A stretch of 64,000 bases of DNA from Populus alba. Lineage: Eukaryota > Streptophyta > Magnoliopsida > Malpighiales > Salicaceae. Below, one piece after another: positions 1-11,300 of the stretch. Within the stretch, counting starts at the first letter, position 1. Every line of letters begins with the position of its first letter. Below the pieces are notes generated by a model. It saw only the letters and a list, made by a program, of their open reading frames with translations, was not told where the DNA came from and did not search any database. Position numbers and translations under genes: made by a program. The stretch spans positions 3,067,875-3,131,874 of the forward strand of contig NC_133300.1 of NCBI RefSeq assembly GCF_005239225.2, in the 5' to 3' direction.

Positions 1-559
1 TGAAGCTGTTACAATTAAAATCACACGATGTAATAATCATTTGCTGTTCGTTGATCTGGAACAGCTAAAATTTTGCCTCAACATGTATACGTTGACATTG
101 CAGTCAAGTTATGAGAAAGAACTAGCACGTTTGTTTTGTATCTTCCCATTTTCCTTACATTTTGATTTTCTAACCCCTGTGAAGCTGGAAATATTTATAT
201 ATGATAAAAGACTGCCAATATTGAAAACTCCATTTTCTTGCATTGTTGAGTTGTGCTGGTTTAGTACCCTTTCTTGTTCCCCATCAAGCGGAGATAAACC
301 TTTAAACACAACTTCACAAATTTGATGAAGAACCTTCACAGTTAAATCCAACATCCAAACCAAGTTTTCAGCACACCAATATTTGTTCTCGCTATTAAAT
401 TTAGATCAAATACAAATTGATTTTGCTAAGGTTACAAAGATTACATTTCATTTCACACTGGAAGTTCCATGCGCAGACCATGTCGCTGAGGATTACACCA
501 GAGATGTCTTTTCTATCAATAAAGAATATCAGATTCGCTCCATAAGAGATGTTATTTCC
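1..559. other. 3' flank and probable 3' UTR of PEX13
   Basis: This stretch lies directly downstream of the PEX13 stop codon on the minus strand. It should hold the 3' UTR of that gene. I see no convincing coding exon in it on either strand, and I could not fix a polyadenylation signal. Confidence 0.4.
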
Positions 560-3331
560 TCATTTGCCAGCATCATTCTCCCAAACATTGTCCCAAGAAC
601 CACTTGGAGCAGCCTTTGGTCCTTCAATGTAGCGAGAGTTCGCATTTGTACCTTCAGGTCCTGGAAGAGGAAGTCCATTGGGACCTTGTGGGTTAACCAT
701 TCTGGGCTTTGTTCTGATCCCCAGCAGCCTCAATACAAATCTAGCCAACTCTCCATACAACATGCCTGAGCGATCGAAAAGCTGACAAAAGAACAACAAT
801 TAACTAATTAAGGATTTGGACAGCAAAAGACAGATGTTCCTTGTGCTGCAGTTCAAAGAATTTTGAATTTCGAAAGATGGCCGTCTAGAAACTTCAACTC
901 AGAGAAAGTGATATACTATGAAACACAATAAAAGCCCTCCAGCCATTAATACTGCACTTAAATATGAAATGGGAATTAAATACAAGCACTCTCACAAACA
1001 GTGGAAGAAATTGCTTCCGAGTGTAATGCATACCATGAAGTGATCGTGATCACACTCAATTACAGAACTTACCACTAAGGTTAACACCTTTGCAGAAGGT
1101 AGCTTAAGTGAATGAGAACCAGTTAATACTATCAAGTTGGATAGCATAGGTTTGTTCATGCTCAATGGCAGTATCAGAAACAGAAAGAAGCTAAAGTGTA
1201 GAGAGCTAGAAAATGTAAGCAAACATTTGAGTGGCAATCACTTATCCAGTAAATAACAAAGTGCAAGGAAAAAGATAGGGAGAAAACCTGCAGAAGCGCA
1301 GTCATGAACATGTGAAAAGCCTGTGTATTCTGGTCTATGAGAATTGATAAGCGGCCAAAGAAGTTCACCACTCCTTGCAACTGCCATCATTGAGAAAATG
1401 GTGAAGGTCCAGAAAAGAATAAAATATATTTAACTAACTAGAAATGTTGGTGAACTAATTAATAACATTGTAGCAATTTGCAACCATGAAAAAAGAGTTC
1501 AAGAGTAAGCAGTAGACAATCTTAGTACAAGCAGCAAAACAATTTTATTGCCTCATGCAAAGCTGCAAATTTTTTTTATCGATGCAACCAAGTAAAACAC
1601 AGATAAAAATCCATTAGACTATTGATAATCTAATTTGAAGAAGTCTCAGGTCTTAACCAACTACGAGTTTGATAAACCTTTAGCTGGGCCAAGTCTATTA
1701 ATAAAATATATCTACACCTCCAACCATTTCTCGAAACAGGATATATAACTAGTCAAAAGAAAACCATGTCTTACGACTCGAAGAAATGAAATCCAGAACC
1801 CCGGTGGAGATGGAGGTTCACCAAATGGATTATTAGGGTCTTGAACTCCATAAGGACCACCCATGCCCATTCCATAACCACCCATTGCGCCTCCAAAACC
1901 ACTATTGTACATTCCACCACCATTCATCCCAGAACCATAAAGCCCACCATACCCGCCTCGATACATGCTGTTTCCATACATCCCTCCACCATATAATCCT
2001 CCAACCCCTCCATATGATCCTCCAACCCCACCATATGATCCTCCAACCCCACCATATGATGAGCCATAGGTCCCTGAACCATATCCGGAATTATAGTTCA
2101 GAGTGGAATTATAACCTGAGTCAGGTTAAGAGAAAAAAAAAAAAGTTAAAAAAGATTCAACCATCAGACCGTAGAGTAAAACTTTATATTGCTAATCATT
2201 ACTCACCTCCATAGTTGCCAGTGCTATAACTTTGCTCCCAAGGTCTTGCAGGAAGAGGCCTACCAACAGCATTTGTGTTATTTGTGGTATTACCTGAACT
2301 TTGAACAATTTCTCCAGGTCTTGCAGTTCCTGAAGCTTCAACAACATCACTTGTGCTGCCAGCTGATGGTGGTTTAAAAGGTGTAGCACCAGAAGAACCA
2401 CCAGATTGCTCCCATGGTTTTGGAGGAGGATTGTTAGCTGCAATATCTAACCACATGATTATCTCACAGAAAAAAAATCTTACAAAGTAAAGCAGAGGAA
2501 AATTAAAATACACCTAAAGAGTTAGCAAGGCCAAAAGATTGTATGCAGAGAAGATAAATGACATGATTTTTACAGAGCTAATAAAAAGCATCTTGGCAGT
2601 TAAGTTCAGCTCAAGGAAAATACATTTTCAGCATCATCAACATTTCACAAAATGAATCACAGAAAGTTGAGACATTCGAAAAAGATGAAAAAAGAGAAGG
2701 CAGTGATCAAAGTCAATGCAAGAGAGAAAAGGAAAGAATAAACTTTTACACAAAAAGCTAAAAATCATGTTTCCTAAGCATCTTCCAAAAACAACTCGAG
2801 CATAGCTTAGAATCAGAGCAAGTCTCCACATGATTACAGAACCTTTTGGATTTCACAACTTCATCTCATAGTCCTAACAAAAAATCTGAAGAAATTCTAT
2901 TCCATCATCAAAGACAAAATCCCATAAAAAAGTTCACAATTTTCTAACCTAAAACGACCTTCAGACTATTATTGTAACTGTCAACAACACCAAACCCAAT
3001 ATTCCTTTATCAAATAAAAAATACCCCATTTCTTCTTTTCTTTTCTTTCACATTTTTCTCACCTACCAAACAAAACCCAACTTCACAAACCCATAGTTAC
3101 AATCAAAAACCCATAAAGATCCCATCTTTAAAACCAAACAAAACCTCCCATCATCTCTTGATTACTAATATCCCAAACCCATAAATCAATCCTCTTTCAT
3201 TTCAACTACAAATATCATCTCAAAATAAAAAGGGTAAGCACATAAAGCTTGAATCATAATTTGAGAGAATCAGAAAGATGGGTTTTTGTTGTTTTTCAAG
3301 ACAAACCTGATGGCTGAGGATTAGATGCCAT
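560..3331 (-). CDS. PEX13: Peroxisomal membrane protein PEX13 (peroxin 13), 5 coding exons
   Basis: PEX13 is part of the peroxisomal docking/translocation complex that imports matrix proteins carried by PEX5 and PEX7. Exons on the minus strand are 3331-3307, 2437-2207, 2115-1775, 1380-1288 and 781-560. All junctions are GT-AG and in phase, giving 303 residues, close to the length of the Arabidopsis protein. The N terminus begins MASNPQPS. A Gly/Tyr/Met-rich region (about 86-185) is followed by the motif NPFGEPPSPPGFW. The conserved membrane region is split over exons 3-5 (DQNTQAFHMFM in exon 4, LYGELARFVLRLLG in exon 5). The C terminus contains GPNGLPLPGPEG and WDNVWEN. There is no C-terminal SH3 domain, as expected for plant PEX13. 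The start is the first ATG in exon 1, just before a tiny 25-nt coding exon. Identification is by recalled family similarity. Confidence 0.93.
1989..2061 (-). repeat. 21-bp tandem repeat inside PEX13 exon 3
   Basis: Three 21-bp units (1989-2009, 2010-2030, 2031-2051) plus a partial fourth encode repeated SYGGVGG in the Gly/Tyr-rich region. The first unit differs from the others by two bases. Such in-frame repeats tend to vary in copy number without breaking the frame. Confidence 0.85.
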
Positions 3332-3409
3332 GTGAGTTGAAGAGACAAGGCATCAGTTGTTGGTAAGACCAAGGCACCAGCTACTGCAAAAGCAAAACCA
3401 GGAAAAGAG

Positions 3410-5687
3410 TTGTCTTTATTTTATTTTTATTTTTCTTTCTTTTTAAAAAATTTTATTTCCTTTTTATTATTTCGTGATTGTTATTATTACACTCTCTTGC
3501 CTCTCCGTTACAAGGATCCAGTTGTGTTTACTGTAGCTTTTATGTAGCTGACATGGTCTTTTCCTTTCCTATTGCCAACAGACTTGTGGAAATCATATAG
3601 TTATAAAACTCAACTCATTCCATAATCAATCTCAAAATTCTTTGCCTGGTTCAAAGCCTAGGCCATGGATTAACCTAGTTAATCCAAATCAACATTTCAA
3701 GATTTTTGTTTGAAAAGCAAAAAACGTTGTGGTTTTGAAAACTCTTTTAAAAAAGTCGAATAGAATCTCAGCTAGGTATTGACTAAAGTATGAAATAATT
3801 TTGTAGGTTAATATATTTTAATTAGGCTAATTTTCAATATGAAATTAATAACATTAGTCAAGATATACGAGAATAATAATTAACTATATGATGAATATCT
3901 ATTTGAATTAATGAATTGATTTGAATAAATGAGTTTTTTTATAGTTATTATTTTGAATTGAAAATTACATAGTTTTATTACATTTATGAACTTAATATAT
4001 GTATATGTATTTGTGTTCTGTGATGAATATTTCCTAATTATTCCATTATGAATTATCATTAATCTATCTATTTATTTAATCAAAAAAAGTTAATAACCAT
4101 AAAACTATCAGAGCCAGAAAAGGTTTTATATGAGTGGTTTATTCCATATTAAAAATGTGTAAATATAATTAAAGAATTAATCATAAATAAGACAAAGAAG
4201 TTTTTGAAAAAGATAAACAATGTAGTATTCTAGAATTCTATTTTTTTTTTTTTCAAAGTTCTAGTGTTTGAAATCAAGATAGGGCATCAAGATGCATAAT
4301 CATTTTGGAGAAAGTGATTAATTGATACAAAGTTTTTGAAAAGCAATTTGCAATTCATGAAAAAAAATAATAGATTAATTTTTCTTACAAAATATTTTTA
4401 ATTTAAATGAAACAAAATTGTTTTATAGATTATAACGATGTCATTCTCTTACAACAAAGTAATTTGAAAGTAATAAAAAGATAAAGAAAAGACTTACAAT
4501 TATTAGTTGTAATAAGGATGTTATCAGAAAATTTCCTTATGGTTCATTGCCAAGTATGCTAAACCATGATTTTTCAAGAATGTGAACCTAAATAGTATGA
4601 TTTGTCAGTATTATGCCAACAAACAAGCATGACTTATTGTGATTTTATTCCAAGATTATGTTAAACAACATGGTAGAAAAATGGATGGAAGAAAAATCCT
4701 CTTACATGTTGAAAATTATATTTCTCATCCAAAAATTATTAAAGGTTCAAAAAATATTGAATTATTTTTCTTGCCACACAATATAATATCAAATAATTAG
4801 CCTCAAGGATTACACGAGCTTTCAAAATGTATTATCATTGTTGATTTTATCAAAATTCTTTAAAGGGTTATGAAATTGTAATCTCAAATTCAAGAAAGAT
4901 AAATGTTTTAGATATAACTTGTAATCTCAGCTTGGATAACAATTATTTAAGAAAGTATAGTTATAAATTGTTTTCAACATGGTAAAATTATGTCTATAAA
5001 TAATGTGGCTTCAGAGAATTTGAATCAACACTAAGATAATGGAGGCATTCAACAATTGCATGTTCTAATAAAATAATTGAAGTATAGTAATATAATAAAT
5101 ATTGAATATCTTTTGAGCTATCTCTAAGAAAACGAGCAACTTTAAAATTGTTAAGTGAAGTAAATTATCGAGAATAACATAAAAATAACAAAAAAGATAA
5201 AGTTGAAGATAATAATTTTGCATTGAAGCCTATCTCATGCAAGAAGCTTTGAAAGCAGTAGTTGCATTGCATAATTTTGTATTGCAATACAAAAACACTA
5301 TACAATAGTTCCATAATGAACTAAGAAAAGTTAGATGAGGTTCAATGAGACTTCAACTTTTTGAAAAAACAAGTAATATTAGAGTTATATTTTACAGGGG
5401 TCTTTTGATTTAGTCATATGTGTGTATAATTTTAATTTATAAAGAGATTATTAATTTATATTTCAAGTGAGATTTATGTGTCTCTTTTTATGTATTATCT
5501 TATAAGTTAGTGAATTATTAATTTACCATAGTAGTCTAAGTTGAGACCAATAAAAATTATTATTTAATCAAAACTAGTAACTTATCATTATTATAATGTA
5601 ACAGTAGTTTATATTATCTAGGAGAAGCATTTCAAAAGTTATCAAATTATACTTTACATAAGGATGAGCAAAAGTTTTAAAAAATCA
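3410..5687. other. AT-rich intergenic region upstream of PEX13
   Basis: About 2.3 kb of AT-rich sequence with no ORF of note. It should contain the PEX13 promoter, but its T-rich start gives no single convincing TATA box. The part from about 4480 to 5370 is less simple in sequence and may be a very decayed transposon, but I could not recover a recognisable protein from it. Confidence 0.5.
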
Positions 5688-6097
5688 ATTAAACTGAACC
5701 CTAAAAAAAACTTAATTAAATTGATTAGAATATTTAAAAAACCTGATCAGTTCTGTTTGGTTTTATAAACTTGAAACTGAAATATCAAATTGAACCGAAA
5801 TTAATAAAAAAATCAAACAAAAAAAACAGAGTCAAATCGAAAAACTGAACCAAACCGAAATCAAAGCCATTAAAAATTACAAAAAAAAACCCCCCAAAAA
5901 AATATAGTTTTTGGTTTTAAATATAAAATAACGTAATTAAACCGAAACTGAACCAAAACCGGTCAGTTGGGTTTTGGTTTTTGTTCTAGATAACCGAACC
6001 GAACCAAAACAGGTCGGTTTATACCGGTTTTAATTTTTAAAATAAAAAACTTGATTTGGTTATTTTTTTAGGTAAAAACCAAACCAAACAATAAATA

Positions 6098-6435
6098 GAG
6101 TGTGTTTGGCATTGCGGTAGCTGTTGCGGTTGTGGTTTGAAAAAAGTTGTTTTATAAAAAGTACTTTTAGTTGAGGTTGGTTTGAAAAAATAAGTGTTTG
6201 GTTAAAACTGTGGTTGAAATTAAGGTTGAATAAAAAGTAGTTTAATGTGTTTGGTTAAAAATGCTTTTAATGTATTTCAAGAAACCATCTATAATTCTAT
6301 TATCTACAAAATACATCCGACAAAAACTACAATTTTCATAATTTTTTAGCATATAATAAAATTAGATAAAGTATTATAATGTATAAAATTCATTCTGACT
6401 TTTTTTTTTAATTTACACTAAAAAAAAAAAAAAAA

Positions 6436-6467
<32 letters not shown>

Positions 6468-6786
6468 GTCTGCGTGCAAGTGAACAGTGCAAGAGAATTG
6501 CACTGTTCACTTAAAAATAGTGAACAGTGCAATTCCTTGCACTGTTCACATGAACAGTGCACCACAATGCACTGTTCACGTTAATTGCAATGAACAGTGC
6601 AATTAACGTAAACAGTAAACAAAAAGCGACGAATTCTTGCTTCTCAAATGCTGCGTTTCCAACGCAGAAAAAAGGTGGGTCCCAGTGAACAGCACGCCTC
6701 AATTTTAATTAACCAAACGGCTGCAACTGCGTTTTCAATAAAACGCAGCCGCAGCCGCAGCCGCAGCCGCAGAGCCAAACGGGCTC
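6098..6786. mobile_element. MITE with imperfect TIRs, hairpin cluster and GAA microsatellite
   Basis: The left end reads GAGTGTGTTTGGC. The right end, reverse-complemented, reads GAGCCCGTTTGGC, and both continue into a TGCGG-rich stretch. By eye 15 of the first 20 positions match. ATA flanks both sides (6095-6097 and 6787-6789), but the target duplication is not certain. The interior holds a GAA run (about 6438-6465), four hairpins (6479-6608) and a GCAGCC run near the right end. There is no transposase ORF, so it is non-autonomous. The neighbouring tandem copy supplies an approximate empty site. Confidence 0.7.
6479..6608. repeat. Four consecutive perfect hairpins sharing GTGAACAGTGC
   Basis: Hairpin 1 pairs 6479-6492 with 6498-6511 (14 bp). 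Hairpin 2 pairs 6520-6532 with 6537-6549 (13 bp). Hairpin 3 pairs 6551-6561 with the TGCACTGTTCA starting near 6568. Hairpin 4 pairs 6579-6589 with 6598-6608 (11 bp). Hairpins 1-3 are built from GTGAACAGTGC and its reverse complement. In hairpin 4 the core straddles loop and arm. Confidence 0.85.
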
Positions 6787-7311
6787 ATAATCACCTCTAC
6801 CTCCAAAGCAATGAAGATTCATGCCTTATTTGTTAACTCGATCCAACCCACTTTCCCAATTAAACTGCAAAAACCGAATTGTGAAAAAAAATTTGATTAA
6901 ATTGATTAGAATATTTAAAAAACCAACCGGTTCGGTTTGGTTTAATAAGCTTAAAACCAAACTGAACCAAAATTAATAAAAAAACCGAGCCAACCGAAAC
7001 CAAACCCATTAGAAATTATAAAAAAAAACCCAATATAGTTTTTGGTTTTTAATATAAAATAACTGAACTGAACCAAAACTGAATCAAAATCAAACCGAAT
7101 CTAAACCAGTTAGTTGGGTTTTAATTTTTGTTCTAAAATAACCGAACCAAATTGAAACTGATCGGTTTAAACCAGTTTCAGTTTTTTAAAAAAAATATTA
7201 GTTTGGTTATTTTTTAAAATAAAAATCAAACCAAATCAAAATTATCACTCTTATCTCCAAAACAATGAGGATTCATGCCTCATTTGTTAACTCGGTCCAA
7301 CCCGCTTTGCA

Positions 7312-8301
7312 AAGATATTAGAAAGCTTTGCTGCTTCAAATTTCTTTTCTTTGGGTTTGGTAATGTCGGTAGAATACTCTATACAATACTCTTTAATCAT
7401 AGAAAGAACCCTTTAATCTTTAAATTCTCTAGTATTTCAAGAATTACCAAATCATAAACCCTCCAGCCATAGGGTGGAGCTAACTAGATTCCAGATTAAA
7501 TATGATCATACATCAAATGCAGTTGCTTTGTGAAAATGTTTGTGCACAGTGAATGCTTTTGCTCAATGAGTTCCATTGATCTGGTCAATCATTTTAACGT
7601 TTATTGATTATCTAGTAGCTTATACACCTACAAAGAAGATTACAGGAGTGTGCATTTGTGCTTATCTGTGTAATGCTGTCATGTCATGCTCCTTCACAAT
7701 GCTGACAGACAAGGAAGCTTGACAGCTATAGTAGAAAAGGAACACCTTCAAACTTGAACATTGCCACTGTCTCTAATTGATATGTAATCCCTGTACAATC
7801 TAGATTTAAGGGCTCCCCGGTACATAACATCAGAATACAGTGCCCCGATTGTTTCTACAACTACAACCTCCTTTGCCACTACTAGCATATACAACACTAC
7901 ATATTAACATATAATATTTCATACAAAATCATATCTCCTTTACTTTTTCCTAGTTTTATCCCCTCTCTTTCTTTTCTGGAATTCTGACAACCAATCCTGG
8001 AAGATAAGTTTGTGCTGGGATTGTTCAGTTGTACTTTTTGGAAGTCGAGCGGCAATTCAACGCCAAAGAACAGCATGTCTTCCACTCTGTGGCTGATTTT
8101 TATAAACTTCAAAGAAAGAAATGCAGAGAATGTATAGCCAGTTCATATTCCCCATTCCAACTTCCATAGTTTTACTCACCTAGTATGATGCAGAACCTGC
8201 ATAATCATGAAATCTCTGGAAAAAGCAAGACACTAGCTAGAAGGTAGAAGAAAGACACTAGCAGAAGTCAGAGATGGCCCATGGAACGCATCACCCATGT
8301 G
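7312..8301. other. Intergenic region and probable 3' UTR of the NLP gene
   Basis: Sequence downstream of the NLP stop codon (minus strand). The part next to 8301 is probably 3' UTR. No exon, RNA gene or clear repeat was seen in the rest. Confidence 0.4.
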
Positions 8302-11300
8302 CTAGGAGCTTCCTACCAAAAAGCTATTGCTGCTGCCAGAGCTTCCCATTACAAAAGGCGCAACAGCATCACGAACAAGGAACTTCACATTACGAGTCCC
8401 AGCATATTCCATTATCTCCAGACACTCCTGCAAGTCAGAGTCACTCACCAACAGTACCCACTCATCTTCGTCATCTAGATACTTGAGTTGGAATGTTCCA
8501 GTTTGCAATTTGAACCTATTTGATACTTCTTTGTAGAGCTGCAAACATCCCGCTGATGGATCAAACTTGAAGCGGATTATATCTTCTTTGTAACTGGCTT
8601 TTACAGTAATTTTTAAATCACCATCACAAAAACTAGTTTGCACTTTTGAATGCTTCCTCTCCTCAAAGCTCGAAGAGCTTGATATACTGCCATGCATCAT
8701 GGAACCAGTGCCATTTGATGAGTCAGTCATGCTTGAAGAAGTAGGCTGGTTATGTTCTACATTTCCATCGTCACCCTCCATTTTGGTATCCATCTCCTTG
8801 GCGAAGGAGCTTGAGCTTTGAGACACAAAGTGAGAGTCGAAATTCTCTAGTATAATACCACCATTTTGCACGCCCCATTTGTTGCCTGCTTTTGCAAGAG
8901 AACCCGTGATGTCATTTTCAAGACAAGCCCAAGGTCCAGAGCCAAAGTTAGCCTGCTCACATAATCCAGCATCCATTGCAGCTGACTTGGCATCTTCACT
9001 ACAATCAATCACATGAACGCAAGACTCCTTTAATACTCCCCTGCTACCTATATGACATTCTTCATTTTCTACTTTAACAGTAGAATTATTGCCATCAGTA
9101 CAAGGAGCTGGACGTACAGAAACTACATCATGGTTAGCTGGATCAGAATTTCTATTGGACAGATTTTTCTCTTGAAATACAAAACCATTTCGAAGATCAA
9201 ATTCTTGCATCATGGCTCCCCCAGCAATGAAACCACCTGCGGTGGGATCAAATTTCAGCCCTCCTTCTACCCCCTGAACAGTGTCAAGCACAGTCTGTAT
9301 TTTTTTTAATGAGCGGTTCACCTTGTTTATCTTGCGGGATGGCCATCTGGATATTCCATGTTGTCTGCAAATTCTTTTCAGTGTTGTGGGGCAAACTACA
9401 CAAGAAAGAAATTTAAAGATTAACTACAAATTCTTCTAAAAGATGGCTAAAAGGCTATCCTATCCTAATAAGATCTTTTGATAAAGGACTTTGGGAAAAG
9501 AACTAACACAAGGTAACCACCAACACTTCATCATGAATTACTAGTTTCATCAATACCAGGAATAAAAGAACCTTGGTTAATGAAGCTAAATGATCTAAAA
9601 AAGAATTTCAATAGTGGAAAATGACAATTTCTTGACTCAAATGAAAAGTTTTTCCGAAAGTTTAGACATTCATTCAGAAAGTTTAGATACCAAGTCTGAT
9701 TTAATAATTATATACATGGCATGGAGCTCACCACCAATGCTTTTGGCAGCATCCTTGAGACTTCCAGAAAAGTATTGCTGAAGAACGCTCAGGCTCACAG
9801 TTTTCTCTGCTGTGCTTCTCTTTTTCTCCACCTGTCTTCTAGATCCACTCATTTTCTATGCAAAATATTCATAAAAAAAGAGTTAGAAATCAATACAATA
9901 AGCATGCTATTACTTCTTTTTCAGGAAAGTAACCAAAAGGGACAGAAATATGTCTTCAAGGAAGTTACCTGTTCATTAGAGCTATTTGATTCTGTTTGAT
10001 CATTTTTTGAACCAGACATATTAAAAAGCATCTTGGCAGCCGAATTCAAGCTTCCTTCTGATAATGCAGTTTGAGAGCTGCCCTTTGAAATGGACATTGG
10101 TCTGACGCTTGGAACTGCTTCTTTTGGCAAACCATCTTCAGAACATTCCTGCCTAACAAATTCTGTCTCTGAAACCGTTCTCAAACTCTTACAAATTCTC
10201 TGCATGGTACCTGAGAGATTGTTCAACAGGAGTTGTTGGTCTGAACTGCCGTCTATATTGACAGGGAGAAAGAACTCTAAAATATAGTCCTCATCACCAG
10301 TGTAGGTGCTTCTTAGCCTGATTGCAACTGCAGCATTCAGACCATACTTGCGTGCATGATGAACAAGTGGATACTCATTTATATCATATGCCTTCACATC
10401 AGAGAAGAAGAATGGATGATTTGATTGTAGTGCTTTTCCAGCTATACCTTGCCCTTCCTCGATATAATGTTCTGCACATGCATGCACAAAACCTTGCATT
10501 TTTCTGTCATTCACATAGCAAGCTGTATCTTCAATGCACAATACACATTTACCACTTGACCTTGAATTGGCTTCCCTGACACGCACTTTCATGATTTCAT
10601 CAAGAGCTTCCTCAGTATAATTGCAAGGAATCCACGTGAGAGCCAGTGGCAATCTATGTGCATGGCATACAGCTCGTAGAACATCAGCTATTTCAGACAA
10701 GGCAGCTTTTTTGTTGCTTGAGAGACACTGAAAAGTAATAATTTCCCTTAGATTAAGTGCTGAGTGAAAACAGAAGAGTTTAAAGCGAAAGCCATGTCAT
10801 CTTTTTCTCTTAGTTTATTTAACTATCAATTTGCAGGCATCTGGTTTCCCCCCTTTCTTTTGGGTGTGAATGCTAGAACTATCCAATAAAAAAAGAAAAA
10901 GGAAGTTGCTGATAAATACCTGAGGAAGAAGTCGAGGAGGTGCAGTACTCCGTAAGTTCACAGCCTGCAAACCATCAAGTCAACAATTAGGGTACCATCT
11001 GAAATATATTTGCACATAAAAGTTTGGATTCTGATTCATATGGTAGCCACATAAAACAACTGGCAAGCTTTAATCATTGGTGCATAAATTTCAAGATGCA
11101 AAAATTGTCCGAGTGATGAAAATAAAGAGCTTTAAGAAGTAAGATGCTTCAAGGAAACCAAAAGGCATAGACTTTTATACACTCAACTAACTCAGGAGAA
11201 TCCTTAGGTTGCATTTGGTTCAGAGTTGAAGGTTAGAGGTTAAGTGTTAAGGTATGAAGTGTTAATGGGGTAAGAAAATGGTTGAAGTGTGAAGTGTTAA

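Larger units (their letters stand above)
5688..7311. repeat. Local tandem duplication, first copy split by a MITE
   Basis: Two copies of a roughly 450-480-bp sequence lie head to tail: copy 1 is 5688-6097 plus 6787-6857, copy 2 is 6858-7311. Both begin near the same CAATTAAACTG, share long runs rich in AACCGAACC and GGTTTTGG, and end in matching tails (GATTCATGCCT, then TTTGTTAACTCG, then TCCAACCC). Copy 1 is interrupted at 6098-6786 by a MITE absent from copy 2. No coding potential is visible. Confidence 0.8.

Noticed and set aside
383..769. Plus-strand open frame of 128 codons
   Set aside because: Antisense to the last PEX13 exon and its 3' flank.
6479..6608. A microRNA gene
   Set aside because: Arms of 11-14 bp are too short for a standard plant miRNA precursor, and the hairpins lie in a transposable element.
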